A DNA stretch of 64,000 nucleotides, from positions 45,498 to 109,497 of the forward strand of contig NZ_JAVBXS010000024.1 in the NCBI RefSeq assembly GCF_030824435.1. The letters run 5' to 3'. Made by a program: the position numbers and the translations under genes. This stretch comes from Rheinheimera sp. Lineage in GTDB: Bacteria > Pseudomonadota > Gammaproteobacteria > Enterobacterales > Alteromonadaceae. Below, piece by piece: positions 43,534-51,232 of the stretch. Every line of letters begins with the position of its first letter. Position 1 is the stretch's first letter. The notes below the pieces were generated by a model. It saw only the letters and a program-made list of their open reading frames with translations. It searched no databases and was not told where the DNA came from.

Positions 43534-44373
43534 GTGATTGAACTTCTGATGAGCCTTTGGCTCACGCCAGCCTTATCAAATGCTGACCAGCAGTATGTGC
43601 CTGCCGTGGACCAATCTCATTGGCAAATCAGTGGCGATCAGTTTTTATGCCGCATGTCACAACCACTCGGCTTGATGGCGACTTTGGCTTTTGCCAAAGA
43701 ACCAGGCCGTCATATTGAAATGCAGCTGCAGCTCGACGCCACTCATCTGGAGTTGCAGGATGTACAGGGACAAGTGGTGACTGCAGGTTGGCAACCGGAA
43801 CAACTTGCGCCTGCGGTGCGGTTTTCTCCCTCTTTCACGTCCACCAAACTCGCCCGTTTTACTGAACAAATTCCACTTATTATGCAACAGTTGCAACAGG
43901 GCTACTGGCTGAAACTGAGTCTCGATCTGCCGGATCAGGTGATTGATCTGACAGTGCCAAATCTGAAGTTTGAGCAGGCTTTGCAACAATTTCAGACTTG
44001 CATCGCCGGTTTATTGCCATTGCGCTGGGAACAGGCGCGGGAATATCAGCTGATTTATCCAAAAGGCGAAAGACTGGCTGATGCCGACAATATTGCTCAC
44101 CTCCGTGTATTAGCCAGCTATATCCAACAAGACAAAAAAGTTCGGAAAGTTCTGATTGATGGTCACAGTGACGACGCAGCGACCAGTCTTGCCAACAGAG
44201 TTTTGTCTGAAGAACGAGCCGACGAAGTCGCGTCCCGCCTGATTGAATTTGGTGTGAATAAACAAAAAATAGAAATTCGTGCGCACGGTAACAGATATCC
44301 CCAGGCCGTTGGCTATGGTGGGCCTAAACACAACAGACGGGTGATGATCCGCCTGATCCGTACTCCAGCTTAA
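43534..44373 (+). CDS. motY: MotY-like stator-associated protein (lateral)
   Basis: 279 residues from the GTG at 43534 (AGGA about ten bases upstream), giving the signal peptide MIELLMSLWLTPALSNA; the frame is open back to 43423, but that start has no ribosome site and would bury the signal. N-terminal MotY-type beta domain (HWQISGDQFLCRMSQPLG), then an OmpA-like peptidoglycan-binding domain (RKVLIDGHSDD, SEERADEVASRLIEFGV, HNRRVMI). MotY forms the T-ring that holds stators; Vibrio has one in its lateral locus. First gene after the c-di-GMP riboswitch. Confidence 0.88.
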   Translation: MIELLMSLWLTPALSNADQQYVPAVDQSHWQISGDQFLCRMSQPLGLMATLAFAKEPGRHIEMQLQLDATHLELQDVQGQVVTAGWQPEQLAPAVRFSPSFTSTKLARFTEQIPLIMQQLQQGYWLKLSLDLPDQVIDLTVPNLKFEQALQQFQTCIAGLLPLRWEQAREYQLIYPKGERLADADNIAHLRVLASYIQQDKKVRKVLIDGHSDDAATSLANRVLSEERADEVASRLIEFGVNKQKIEIRAHGNRYPQAVGYGGPKHNRRVMIRLIRTPA

Positions 44374-44386
44374 GGACAGACAGCAC

Positions 44387-45697
44387 ATGAACATGAAACA
44401 GTTATTGTGGATTGAACAATGCAAGCCGGTCGCGGAAGTGCAGCAATGTATCAAGACTGAAGGTTACCTGCTGCAATACGCTGCAGATTTAACCGGCTTG
44501 CTGAACTGCTGCAGCCATCAGCAGCCCGATATAGTGGCTCTGGCGACTGAACTGTCTGAAATTAGTATGCCGGATTTAGTGTTGTTACTGAAAAAGCGTT
44601 ACCCGTCCTGTCAGATCATTGTGCTGGTGGATAAAACCCAGCATCAGTTGGCAGCACAAAGTCTGAATAACGGCGCCATAGATTATCTGTTAAAGCCTTT
44701 TAATACCAAACAGTTACAGAATATTTTACGCAATGTGGCTTCAATGAGTCTGGGTTTAAAAGAGCTGGTTGCTGTTTCTGCAGGTAGTCGTCAGGTGCTG
44801 CAGCTGGCTAATCGTGCCGCACAAACTGACGCAACAGTACTGCTGCACGGTGAGTCCGGCACCGGCAAAGAACGGCTGGCACGTTATATCCACAATGTAT
44901 CACCGCGTCGTGACAAACCTTATGTAGCCGTCAACTGTGCCGCCATCCCTGAGCATATGCTCGAAGCCATGTTGTTCGGTTATAACAAAGGCGCTTTTAC
45001 CGGTGCAGTCAGTCAGCAGATTGGTAAATTTGAAAGTGCCAATGGCGGCACTCTGGTGCTGGATGAAATTTCTGAGTTGCCGTTAGCACTGCAAGCCAAA
45101 TTGCTGCGGGTGTTGCAGGAGCGGGAGCTGGAAAGGCTTGGCAGCAATCAGAAGATTAAGCTGGATCTTCGTATTATTACTGCCAGCAACAAAGACTTAC
45201 GTTTATTGGTCGAACAAGGTTTATTCCGCCAGGACTTGTTTTACCGTCTCGATGTTCTGCCCCTCAGCTGGCCGGCTTTACGTGAACGTAGAGACGATAT
45301 TATTCCGCTGGCTGAGTTTTTTATTCAAAAGTATGCCGATGGGAAATACCTGCTGAGCAAAGAAGCCAGACAGTTGCTGCTGCAATACAACTGGCCCGGC
45401 AATGTGCGTGAACTGGAAAATGTGGTGCAACGAGCCCTGGTGATGGCCCGTGGTATCGAAGTTCAGGCCATGGATCTGAATTTACCGGTGCAGTCAAAAG
45501 TGGCTGAGGTTGCGCCTTGCAATAATTTAAAACGCAGTAAAAAGAATGCCGAATTTGATTACATTCTTGGTGTACTGACCCAATGCAAAGGACATCGCGC
45601 CAAGGCAGCACAGGCGCTTGGTGTCAGCACCAGAGCCTTAAGATATAAGTTGGCTGCTATGCGTGAGCATGGTGTTGATATTGATGCAGTGGCCTGA
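44387..45697 (+). CDS. lafK: Sigma-54-dependent lateral flagellar activator LafK
   Basis: 436 residues; AGGA before the ATG. The N-terminal receiver-like domain (1-120) is degenerate: Ala53 stands where the phospho-accepting Asp should be, and the acidic pocket is reduced to LLWIEQ. AAA+ domain: Walker A GESGTGKE (155-162), GAFTGA loop (202-207), Walker B LVLDEISELP and WPGNVRELENVV. C-terminal HTH: KGHRAKAAQALGVSTRALRYKL. It should activate sigma-54 promoters of early lateral genes without phosphorylation. Located between motY and fliE, as in Vibrio and Aeromonas lateral clusters, and downstream of the riboswitch. Confidence 0.93.
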   Translation: MNMKQLLWIEQCKPVAEVQQCIKTEGYLLQYAADLTGLLNCCSHQQPDIVALATELSEISMPDLVLLLKKRYPSCQIIVLVDKTQHQLAAQSLNNGAIDYLLKPFNTKQLQNILRNVASMSLGLKELVAVSAGSRQVLQLANRAAQTDATVLLHGESGTGKERLARYIHNVSPRRDKPYVAVNCAAIPEHMLEAMLFGYNKGAFTGAVSQQIGKFESANGGTLVLDEISELPLALQAKLLRVLQERELERLGSNQKIKLDLRIITASNKDLRLLVEQGLFRQDLFYRLDVLPLSWPALRERRDDIIPLAEFFIQKYADGKYLLSKEARQLLLQYNWPGNVRELENVVQRALVMARGIEVQAMDLNLPVQSKVAEVAPCNNLKRSKKNAEFDYILGVLTQCKGHRAKAAQALGVSTRALRYKLAAMREHGVDIDAVA

Positions 45698-45715
45698 GAC
45701 TGAAAAGGACATCCT

Positions 45716-46036
45716 ATGATTACTCCAATTGATACCCAACAGAGTTTACTCACTCAGTTTGCCGATCTGAAACAGATCGCCAGCAATGAAGTGATGGCAC
45801 CGACAGCCGTCAATGACAGTGGTTTTGCCAGCGATTTTACCCAGGTGATCCGCGGCATTAATGCCGAACAAAATGCAGCTTCTGAGTTGATGGCGGCAGT
45901 GGATGCCGGTCGCAGCGATGATTTGGTCGGAGCTATGGTTGCCAGTCAGAAAGCTTCACTCAGTTTTGAGATGTTGTTGCAGATGCGCAACAAAGTGATG
46001 AACGGTGTTGATGACATTATGCGTATGTCGTTATAA
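45716..46036 (+). CDS. fliE: Flagellar MS-ring/rod junction protein FliE
   Basis: 106 residues; AAAGGA before the ATG. Conserved C-terminal helix VASQKASLSFEMLLQMRNKVMNGVDDIMRMSL is diagnostic. FliE joins the MS ring to the rod and is the first exported subunit. Starts the fliEFGHIJ run downstream of lafK. Confidence 0.94.
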   Translation: MITPIDTQQSLLTQFADLKQIASNEVMAPTAVNDSGFASDFTQVIRGINAEQNAASELMAAVDAGRSDDLVGAMVASQKASLSFEMLLQMRNKVMNGVDDIMRMSL

Positions 46037-46047
46037 GGCAGTAAACG

Positions 46048-47799
46048 ATGAAAACTGAACTTGCAAAAGCACCTCCGGCAGCGACCGATAGCAGGATCCG
46101 CGAGCGTGTAATTAATATGTCTAATAAGATCAATTGGTTGCCTCAAGGTGATAAAAGCCTTGCTTCCATTGCATTATTGGCGACTCTGGTGGCAGCCACC
46201 ATAGTGGTCATTCTCTGGACTTCTGCAAAAAACTATGTGCCTTTGTACGGCAGTCAGGAGCATTACGACAAAGCAGGTATCGTTGAAATCCTTGATAAAG
46301 AACAGTTTCCGTTTCGTATTGATACCGACAGCGGCAATATTATGGTGCCTCAGGACAGACTGGCCGACGCTCGTATCACTTTAGCGGCCCGTGGCATCAA
46401 AGCCGCTTTGCCGGAAGGCTTGTCGGCAATGAACGGCAAAGTGACAATGGGCACCAGCCAGTTTATGGAGTCGATGCAATATCAGCACGCTTTAGAAGGT
46501 GAGCTGGCCAGAACCATTATCACCATGGACGGCGTCCGTAATGCAAGGGTGCATCTGGCTATTCCAAAACGCAATTTGTTTGTTGGCCGGCAGGAAGAGA
46601 AATCCGCTGCTTCTGTGATGGTTGATCTGGCACCTGGCTATAACCTGAAACCTGAACAGGTGGAAGCTATTGTCAGTCTGGTTGCAGGCAGTATTCCGGG
46701 TCTGGACAGTCGTCAGGTGTCGGTGGTTGATCAACGCGGCAAGTTGGTTAGCGGTGACCTATTTGACAGCACCCCTGTTGGCAAAGAAACCGATAAAAAA
46801 CTCGCTTTTATTGAAAAAGTGGAACGCAATATTGAAGAAAGAGCGTCCATTATGCTGCTGCCTATTGTCGGTGAAGGCAACTACCGTATTCAGGTATCGG
46901 CAGACGTGGATTTTAACGTGGTGGAAGAAACCCGCGAATCTCTGGACAAAGACACTGTATTGACGTCCGAAATGCAAAAAACTGACTCTATGCAGGATCA
47001 GCTCGCCATGGGTATTCCCGGTTCTCTGGCAAATCAGCCGCCGGTGCCCAATCCACAAGACCCAAATGCACAACCTGCCGACCCCAATGAGCGCACTTCA
47101 CAACGTAATGAACTGAACAAAAAATATGACACTGGCAAAGCTGTGACTCACACCCGTTATGAGATTGGCCGTATTCGTAGTCAGAGTGTGTCTGTACTGG
47201 TGAATGATACGGCAGTAGCAGGTGCAGAAGCAAAAAGCTGGACACCGGAACAATTGGCGCAACTGGGCGAAATGGTCAAAACAGCCACTGGTTTTAATGC
47301 ACAGCGGGGTGACCAGTTCCATATCAGCAGTTTCGGTTTTGTGAAATACGATCCTGCCGCTGAACTTGAAGCTATGGCCTGGTGGCAACTTCCTGAAGTC
47401 AAAGAGTATTCCCGTTATGTCGTCGGTGCGTTACTGGGACTGGCGCTGATTGTTTTTGGTGTACGTCCTTTGGTCAATCATTTGGTTAGCCGTAAAAACC
47501 GCGAGTTGACTCCGGCAAATGCTTATGGACCTGCACTGGCCGGTGCAGCAATGAGCGGTGCGCAAGCTGGTGCCACTGAACCTGCAGTGCTGGAAAACCC
47601 TGTTGCTGCGACAGGCCATGCCAGTTCTCATACTGCGCCAGGGCATGCACACCCAATTGATTTACCTCAGGTAGGTTCCGAATTTGCTGAACAAATCAGT
47701 CATTTACACTTGCTTGCCAACCGGGAATCAGATCGGGTTACGGCTGTTATTAAGTATTGGATAGAACGAGGAGTGGCCATTGAATCCGTCAAGAGCTGA
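46048..47799 (+). CDS. fliF: Flagellar MS-ring protein FliF
   Basis: 583 residues. First helix about 40-58 (ASIALLATLVAATIVVILW), YscJ-type ring domains (VPLYGSQEHYDKAGIVEILDKE, LARTIITMDGVRNARVHLAIPKR, SVVDQRGKLV), a Pro/Asn-rich stretch about 330-350, second helix about 455-475 (YVVGALLGLALIVFGVRPL), and a C-terminal FliG-binding tail (VIKYWIERG). It forms the base ring in the inner membrane. The end overlaps the fliG start by about 20 bases. Confidence 0.95.
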   Translation: MKTELAKAPPAATDSRIRERVINMSNKINWLPQGDKSLASIALLATLVAATIVVILWTSAKNYVPLYGSQEHYDKAGIVEILDKEQFPFRIDTDSGNIMVPQDRLADARITLAARGIKAALPEGLSAMNGKVTMGTSQFMESMQYQHALEGELARTIITMDGVRNARVHLAIPKRNLFVGRQEEKSAASVMVDLAPGYNLKPEQVEAIVSLVAGSIPGLDSRQVSVVDQRGKLVSGDLFDSTPVGKETDKKLAFIEKVERNIEERASIMLLPIVGEGNYRIQVSADVDFNVVEETRESLDKDTVLTSEMQKTDSMQDQLAMGIPGSLANQPPVPNPQDPNAQPADPNERTSQRNELNKKYDTGKAVTHTRYEIGRIRSQSVSVLVNDTAVAGAEAKSWTPEQLAQLGEMVKTATGFNAQRGDQFHISSFGFVKYDPAAELEAMAWWQLPEVKEYSRYVVGALLGLALIVFGVRPLVNHLVSRKNRELTPANAYGPALAGAAMSGAQAGATEPAVLENPVAATGHASSHTAPGHAHPIDLPQVGSEFAEQISHLHLLANRESDRVTAVIKYWIERGVAIESVKS

Positions 47800-48799
47800 A
47801 CCAGCCAAGCAGATTTCTGACTTAGACAGGGCCGCCATTTTACTGCTGAGCATGGGCGAAGAAAACGCGGCCGGTATTATTAAAAAACTCAGTCGTAATG
47901 AAGTGCGGGCTTTGTCAGAACGTATGGCAAAAATTTCAAATTTCACTCAGGACCATGTCGCCCAGATCCTGATTGATTTTTTTGATTGTTACCGCAATGA
48001 AAGTGGTGTCAGCGGAGCCTCCAGAGTGTATCTGGAACGGGCTTTGGACAAAGCCGTTGGCCGCAAGCTGGCGCGTGGCATGCTGGACGATATATACGGT
48101 GGTGCTCTGGCGGACGATATCCGCAGGCTCGAGTGGGTGCCCGCTGATCTGCTTGTTCGTTTTATGGAGCAGGAACATATTCAGATGCAGGCGCTGATCC
48201 TGGCCTTTTTACCGGCAGAGCAGGCCAGTGCGGTGTTAAGTTTGTACCCATCACAAAAGCACGACGATATTTTGTACCGTATTGCCAATATGCGGGAAGT
48301 CAGCGAACACGTGATTGAAGACTTACGTTATACGCTGGAGCGTTGTATTGAATATGTGGGCGAACAAGTAGGCGCCAGAGTTAATGGTGTACAAAAAGTG
48401 GCGGATATTATGAACCGCTACAGCGGCAACAAAACCGAAGTGATGGCATTGCTGAAACAACATGACACCGCGATGGCTGAAGCTATTGAAGATAAAATGT
48501 ACGATTTCTTCAGCTTAAGCCGCCAGACCGAAGATGTGATCAGCACCTTGTTAACCGATATTCCGGACGAATTGTGGGTCACTGCACTTAAAGGTGCAGA
48601 TCAAGCGTTAACCGACAGTATTTTGTCAGTGTTGCCAAAACGACTGGCGGCAGTGTACCGGCAACAGATTGAAACGATGAAACCGCAACCGCTGCGTAAA
48701 GTGGAAGCTGCCCGGGCAGAAATTATGGCCATAGTAAAACAACGTATTGCTGCTGGCTGGACCGAATACAGGTTGTACCCTGAAGAAACGGTGGGTTAA
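47780..48799 (+). CDS. fliG: Flagellar motor switch protein FliG
   Basis: 339 residues, the standard FliG length. It starts at a TTG (47780) with AGGAG eight bases before it and overlaps the end of fliF by 20 bases, an unusual start that would keep FliG tied to FliF translation. FliF-binding N-domain (LDRAAILLLSMGEENAAGIIKKL), middle EHPQ-like region replaced by the common variant, and the charged torque helix region (DDVISTLLTDIPDELWVTALKGADQALTDSILSVLPKR). It transmits torque from MotA. Confidence 0.94.
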   Translation: MNPSRAEPAKQISDLDRAAILLLSMGEENAAGIIKKLSRNEVRALSERMAKISNFTQDHVAQILIDFFDCYRNESGVSGASRVYLERALDKAVGRKLARGMLDDIYGGALADDIRRLEWVPADLLVRFMEQEHIQMQALILAFLPAEQASAVLSLYPSQKHDDILYRIANMREVSEHVIEDLRYTLERCIEYVGEQVGARVNGVQKVADIMNRYSGNKTEVMALLKQHDTAMAEAIEDKMYDFFSLSRQTEDVISTLLTDIPDELWVTALKGADQALTDSILSVLPKRLAAVYRQQIETMKPQPLRKVEAARAEIMAIVKQRIAAGWTEYRLYPEETVG

Positions 48800-48801
48800 T
48801 T

Positions 48802-49440
48802 ATGCAAAGCACGGCACAGGATCTTGAATTTCGTTTTCCGTCGTTGCAACGCCATGACGGTATTGTCGAATTTAAACACCCCAATGAACATTATTATCAA
48901 CAGGGTTATGTGGCAGGTATTGCCGCCGCACAACAGCAAGCTTATGAAAGGGGTTTGTTGCAGGGGCAGCAAAATGCCACTGCCGCGCTGGATGCTGAAC
49001 TAAAAGCCGTCCGGACTGACGCGGCAAAAGCACAACAAGCTGCTCTGGATCTGTTAAGCCAGCAGTTTCAGCAACAACTACGGCTAAACGACGCGCAACT
49101 GGCGCAGGAAATTCTGTTGTTAGTGCAAAGCCTGGCGTCGCTGGTGATTGAGGCAGAACTCAAATTGCAACCCGCTTTATTACATCAGGCGATAGACAGC
49201 TTGCTGCCTGAATTAGGCAAAACGGATGTGATTGATTCAATTCAGATTTCTCCACAGGATGCCGCATTATTTGACGGTATCAATCAAATTCAGGATATCC
49301 CGTTACAACAAGAACCGCAGCTGGGCGCCGGCGAAGTGTTTTTTAATGGCCGCTCGCAGCTACATCAGCTTGATTACCAGCACAGGTTACAGCAGGCGCT
49401 GCAACCGGTGCGGGACAGTCTGATACATGAAGCAGGCTAA
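48802..49440 (+). CDS. fliH: Flagellar export ATPase regulator FliH
   Basis: 212 residues. The Gly/Ala/Gln-rich helical N-half (YYQQGYVAGIAAAQQQAYERGLLQGQQ) with GxxxG-like repeats and the conserved C-domain (LLVQSLASLVIEAELKLQPALLHQAIDSLLPEL) are typical of FliH. It links FliI to the C-ring and restrains the ATPase. It overlaps fliI by 14 bases. Confidence 0.88.
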   Translation: MQSTAQDLEFRFPSLQRHDGIVEFKHPNEHYYQQGYVAGIAAAQQQAYERGLLQGQQNATAALDAELKAVRTDAAKAQQAALDLLSQQFQQQLRLNDAQLAQEILLLVQSLASLVIEAELKLQPALLHQAIDSLLPELGKTDVIDSIQISPQDAALFDGINQIQDIPLQQEPQLGAGEVFFNGRSQLHQLDYQHRLQQALQPVRDSLIHEAG

Positions 49441-50770
49441 TCACTACAGCCAGTGTTTGGCCAAGGCCAGAACACAACTGACACCACCCGAAGCGGTGCA
49501 GAGTTTTGGTCGTTTGCTCAGACTAAATGGCATGATGCTGAGTGCATCAGGTGGTGATTTTGCTATGGGACAACGTTATCAGGTTGAAAGTCAGAATGGC
49601 TGCTGGTACGACGTTGAGGTGGTAGGTTTTGAACCTGATCATGCGTTTTTGATGCCGCTGAGCACCATTGAAGGGCTGCAGGCTGGTGCCAGAGTGCGGG
49701 CTGCCCCCAAAGCCAATCAATTATTGGTATCGACTGCTTTATTGGGCCGGGTGGTTGACGGCTTGATGCAGCCGCTGGATGGTCAGGCTCCACTGCGCCA
49801 GGGGGATACCATCAGCGCCAGTCTGGCGGCAGTGAATCCATTGCAGAAAAAAGGCGTGGTGCAGCCACTGGATGTGGGCATTCGCGCTATTAATGCGTTA
49901 TTTACCGTAGGACAAGGGCAGCGGCTTGGTCTTTTTGCCGGCTCAGGGGTGGGTAAAAGTAAGCTGCTTGGCATGATGACGCGTTACACCCAGGCCGATA
50001 TTGTGATTGTCGGTTTGATTGGTGAACGTGGTTGGGAAGTGAAAGATTTCATTGAACATAGTCTGGGCCCTGAAGGCTTAAAAAAAGCCATAGTGGTGGC
50101 AGCACCTGCTGATCAATCGCCGTTATTGCGCTTGCGTGCTGCTGAACTCAGTCACCGGCTGGCAGCCTATTTCCGGGATCTGGGTTTTCATGTGTTGCTG
50201 CTGGTTGATTCGTTAACCCGTTATGCTCAGGCGCAACGAGAAATTGGTTTATCTGTTGGTGAGCCGCCCGCCACTAAAGGTTATCCACCTTCTGTCTTTA
50301 GCAAACTGACACAACTTGTTGAAAAAGCAGGAAACAGTGCAGACAGTGGTGGCACTATGACCGCGATTTATACTGTGCTGGCCGAAGGTGATGATCAACA
50401 GGACCCGATAGCAGATGCCTGCCGTGCCATTCTGGATGGTCATATAGTGTTAACCCGCGAGCTGGCCGAGCAGGGCCATTATCCGGCTATCGATATTGGC
50501 GCTTCTATCAGCAGAGTGATGCCACAAATAGTGCCGGAAACCCAGCTGAAAAATGCTTATCTGCTCAAACGCCTGTACGCCCGTTATCAGCAGGTGCGGG
50601 AGCTGATTCCGCTCGGAGCCTATCAAAGGGGTAAAGATCCGGAGCTGGATGTGGCAGTAGATATGTATCCGGCAATGGAGAAATTTTTATGTCAGGGTTT
50701 GGCTGATGCCCATGGTTTTTTGCAATCCCAAACTGAGCTGGCTCAACTGTTGAGGCCAAAACATGCTTAA
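49427..50770 (+). CDS. fliI: Flagellum-specific ATPase FliI
   Basis: 447 residues. F1-ATPase-like domains: N-terminal beta-barrel, Walker A GLFAGSGVGKSKLL (about 165), IVVGLIGERGWEVKDFIE, Walker B FHVLLLVDSLTRYAQAQREI, and the export signature SGGTMTAIYTVLAEGDDQQDPIAD. It energises substrate delivery to the FlhA gate. It overlaps fliH and fliJ at its ends. Confidence 0.96.
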   Translation: MKQANHYSQCLAKARTQLTPPEAVQSFGRLLRLNGMMLSASGGDFAMGQRYQVESQNGCWYDVEVVGFEPDHAFLMPLSTIEGLQAGARVRAAPKANQLLVSTALLGRVVDGLMQPLDGQAPLRQGDTISASLAAVNPLQKKGVVQPLDVGIRAINALFTVGQGQRLGLFAGSGVGKSKLLGMMTRYTQADIVIVGLIGERGWEVKDFIEHSLGPEGLKKAIVVAAPADQSPLLRLRAAELSHRLAAYFRDLGFHVLLLVDSLTRYAQAQREIGLSVGEPPATKGYPPSVFSKLTQLVEKAGNSADSGGTMTAIYTVLAEGDDQQDPIADACRAILDGHIVLTRELAEQGHYPAIDIGASISRVMPQIVPETQLKNAYLLKRLYARYQQVRELIPLGAYQRGKDPELDVAVDMYPAMEKFLCQGLADAHGFLQSQTELAQLLRPKHA

Positions 50771-51113
50771 AAAATATGCGGAAATGCAACGTGATAAATT
50801 AAGAGCCATGAATGAAAGGGTGCGCGATTTATCGCGGTTGCAGCAGCAGGAACTGCAACGGTTAGCACAACTGGAACAACACAGTGCCTTGATCCATACC
50901 CCACAAAGTGTCAGCTCAGTGTTGTTTTATCAAAACGCTGTTGCGATGAAAGCTTCAGTTGAACAAGTAAAAGAAGTGCAACAACAAAGGGTGATAAATA
51001 CCAGCAACGATTTACATCTGCAGCAGGATGCTGCATGTAAACAACGGGCTTATTATCTGGCACTGCTCACCCTGGTGGAAAAACGCAAACCGGCAAAATA
51101 TCAGGAAGAATAA
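50763..51113 (+). CDS. fliJ: Flagellar export chaperone FliJ
   Basis: 116 residues, overlapping the fliI stop by eight bases. A long coiled coil (LRAMNERVRDLSRLQQQELQRLAQLEQHS, VEQVKEVQQQRVINTSNDLHLQQDA) is the form of FliJ, the central stalk between FliI and FlhA. Identity rests on shape and position after fliI. Last gene of the riboswitch-led operon; the next gene converges. Confidence 0.83.
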   Translation: MLKKYAEMQRDKLRAMNERVRDLSRLQQQELQRLAQLEQHSALIHTPQSVSSVLFYQNAVAMKASVEQVKEVQQQRVINTSNDLHLQQDAACKQRAYYLALLTLVEKRKPAKYQEE

Positions 51114-51232
51114 ATCTATCCCTGACACTGCTCACAACGTTGTCCGTTCAGACAGCGTCAGCGCACTCAGCTATAAGCCTTGCGCCCTGGAGCAGCATCT
51201 CTGCACTCTTGTCTGTCATGCCAAAAGTCATT

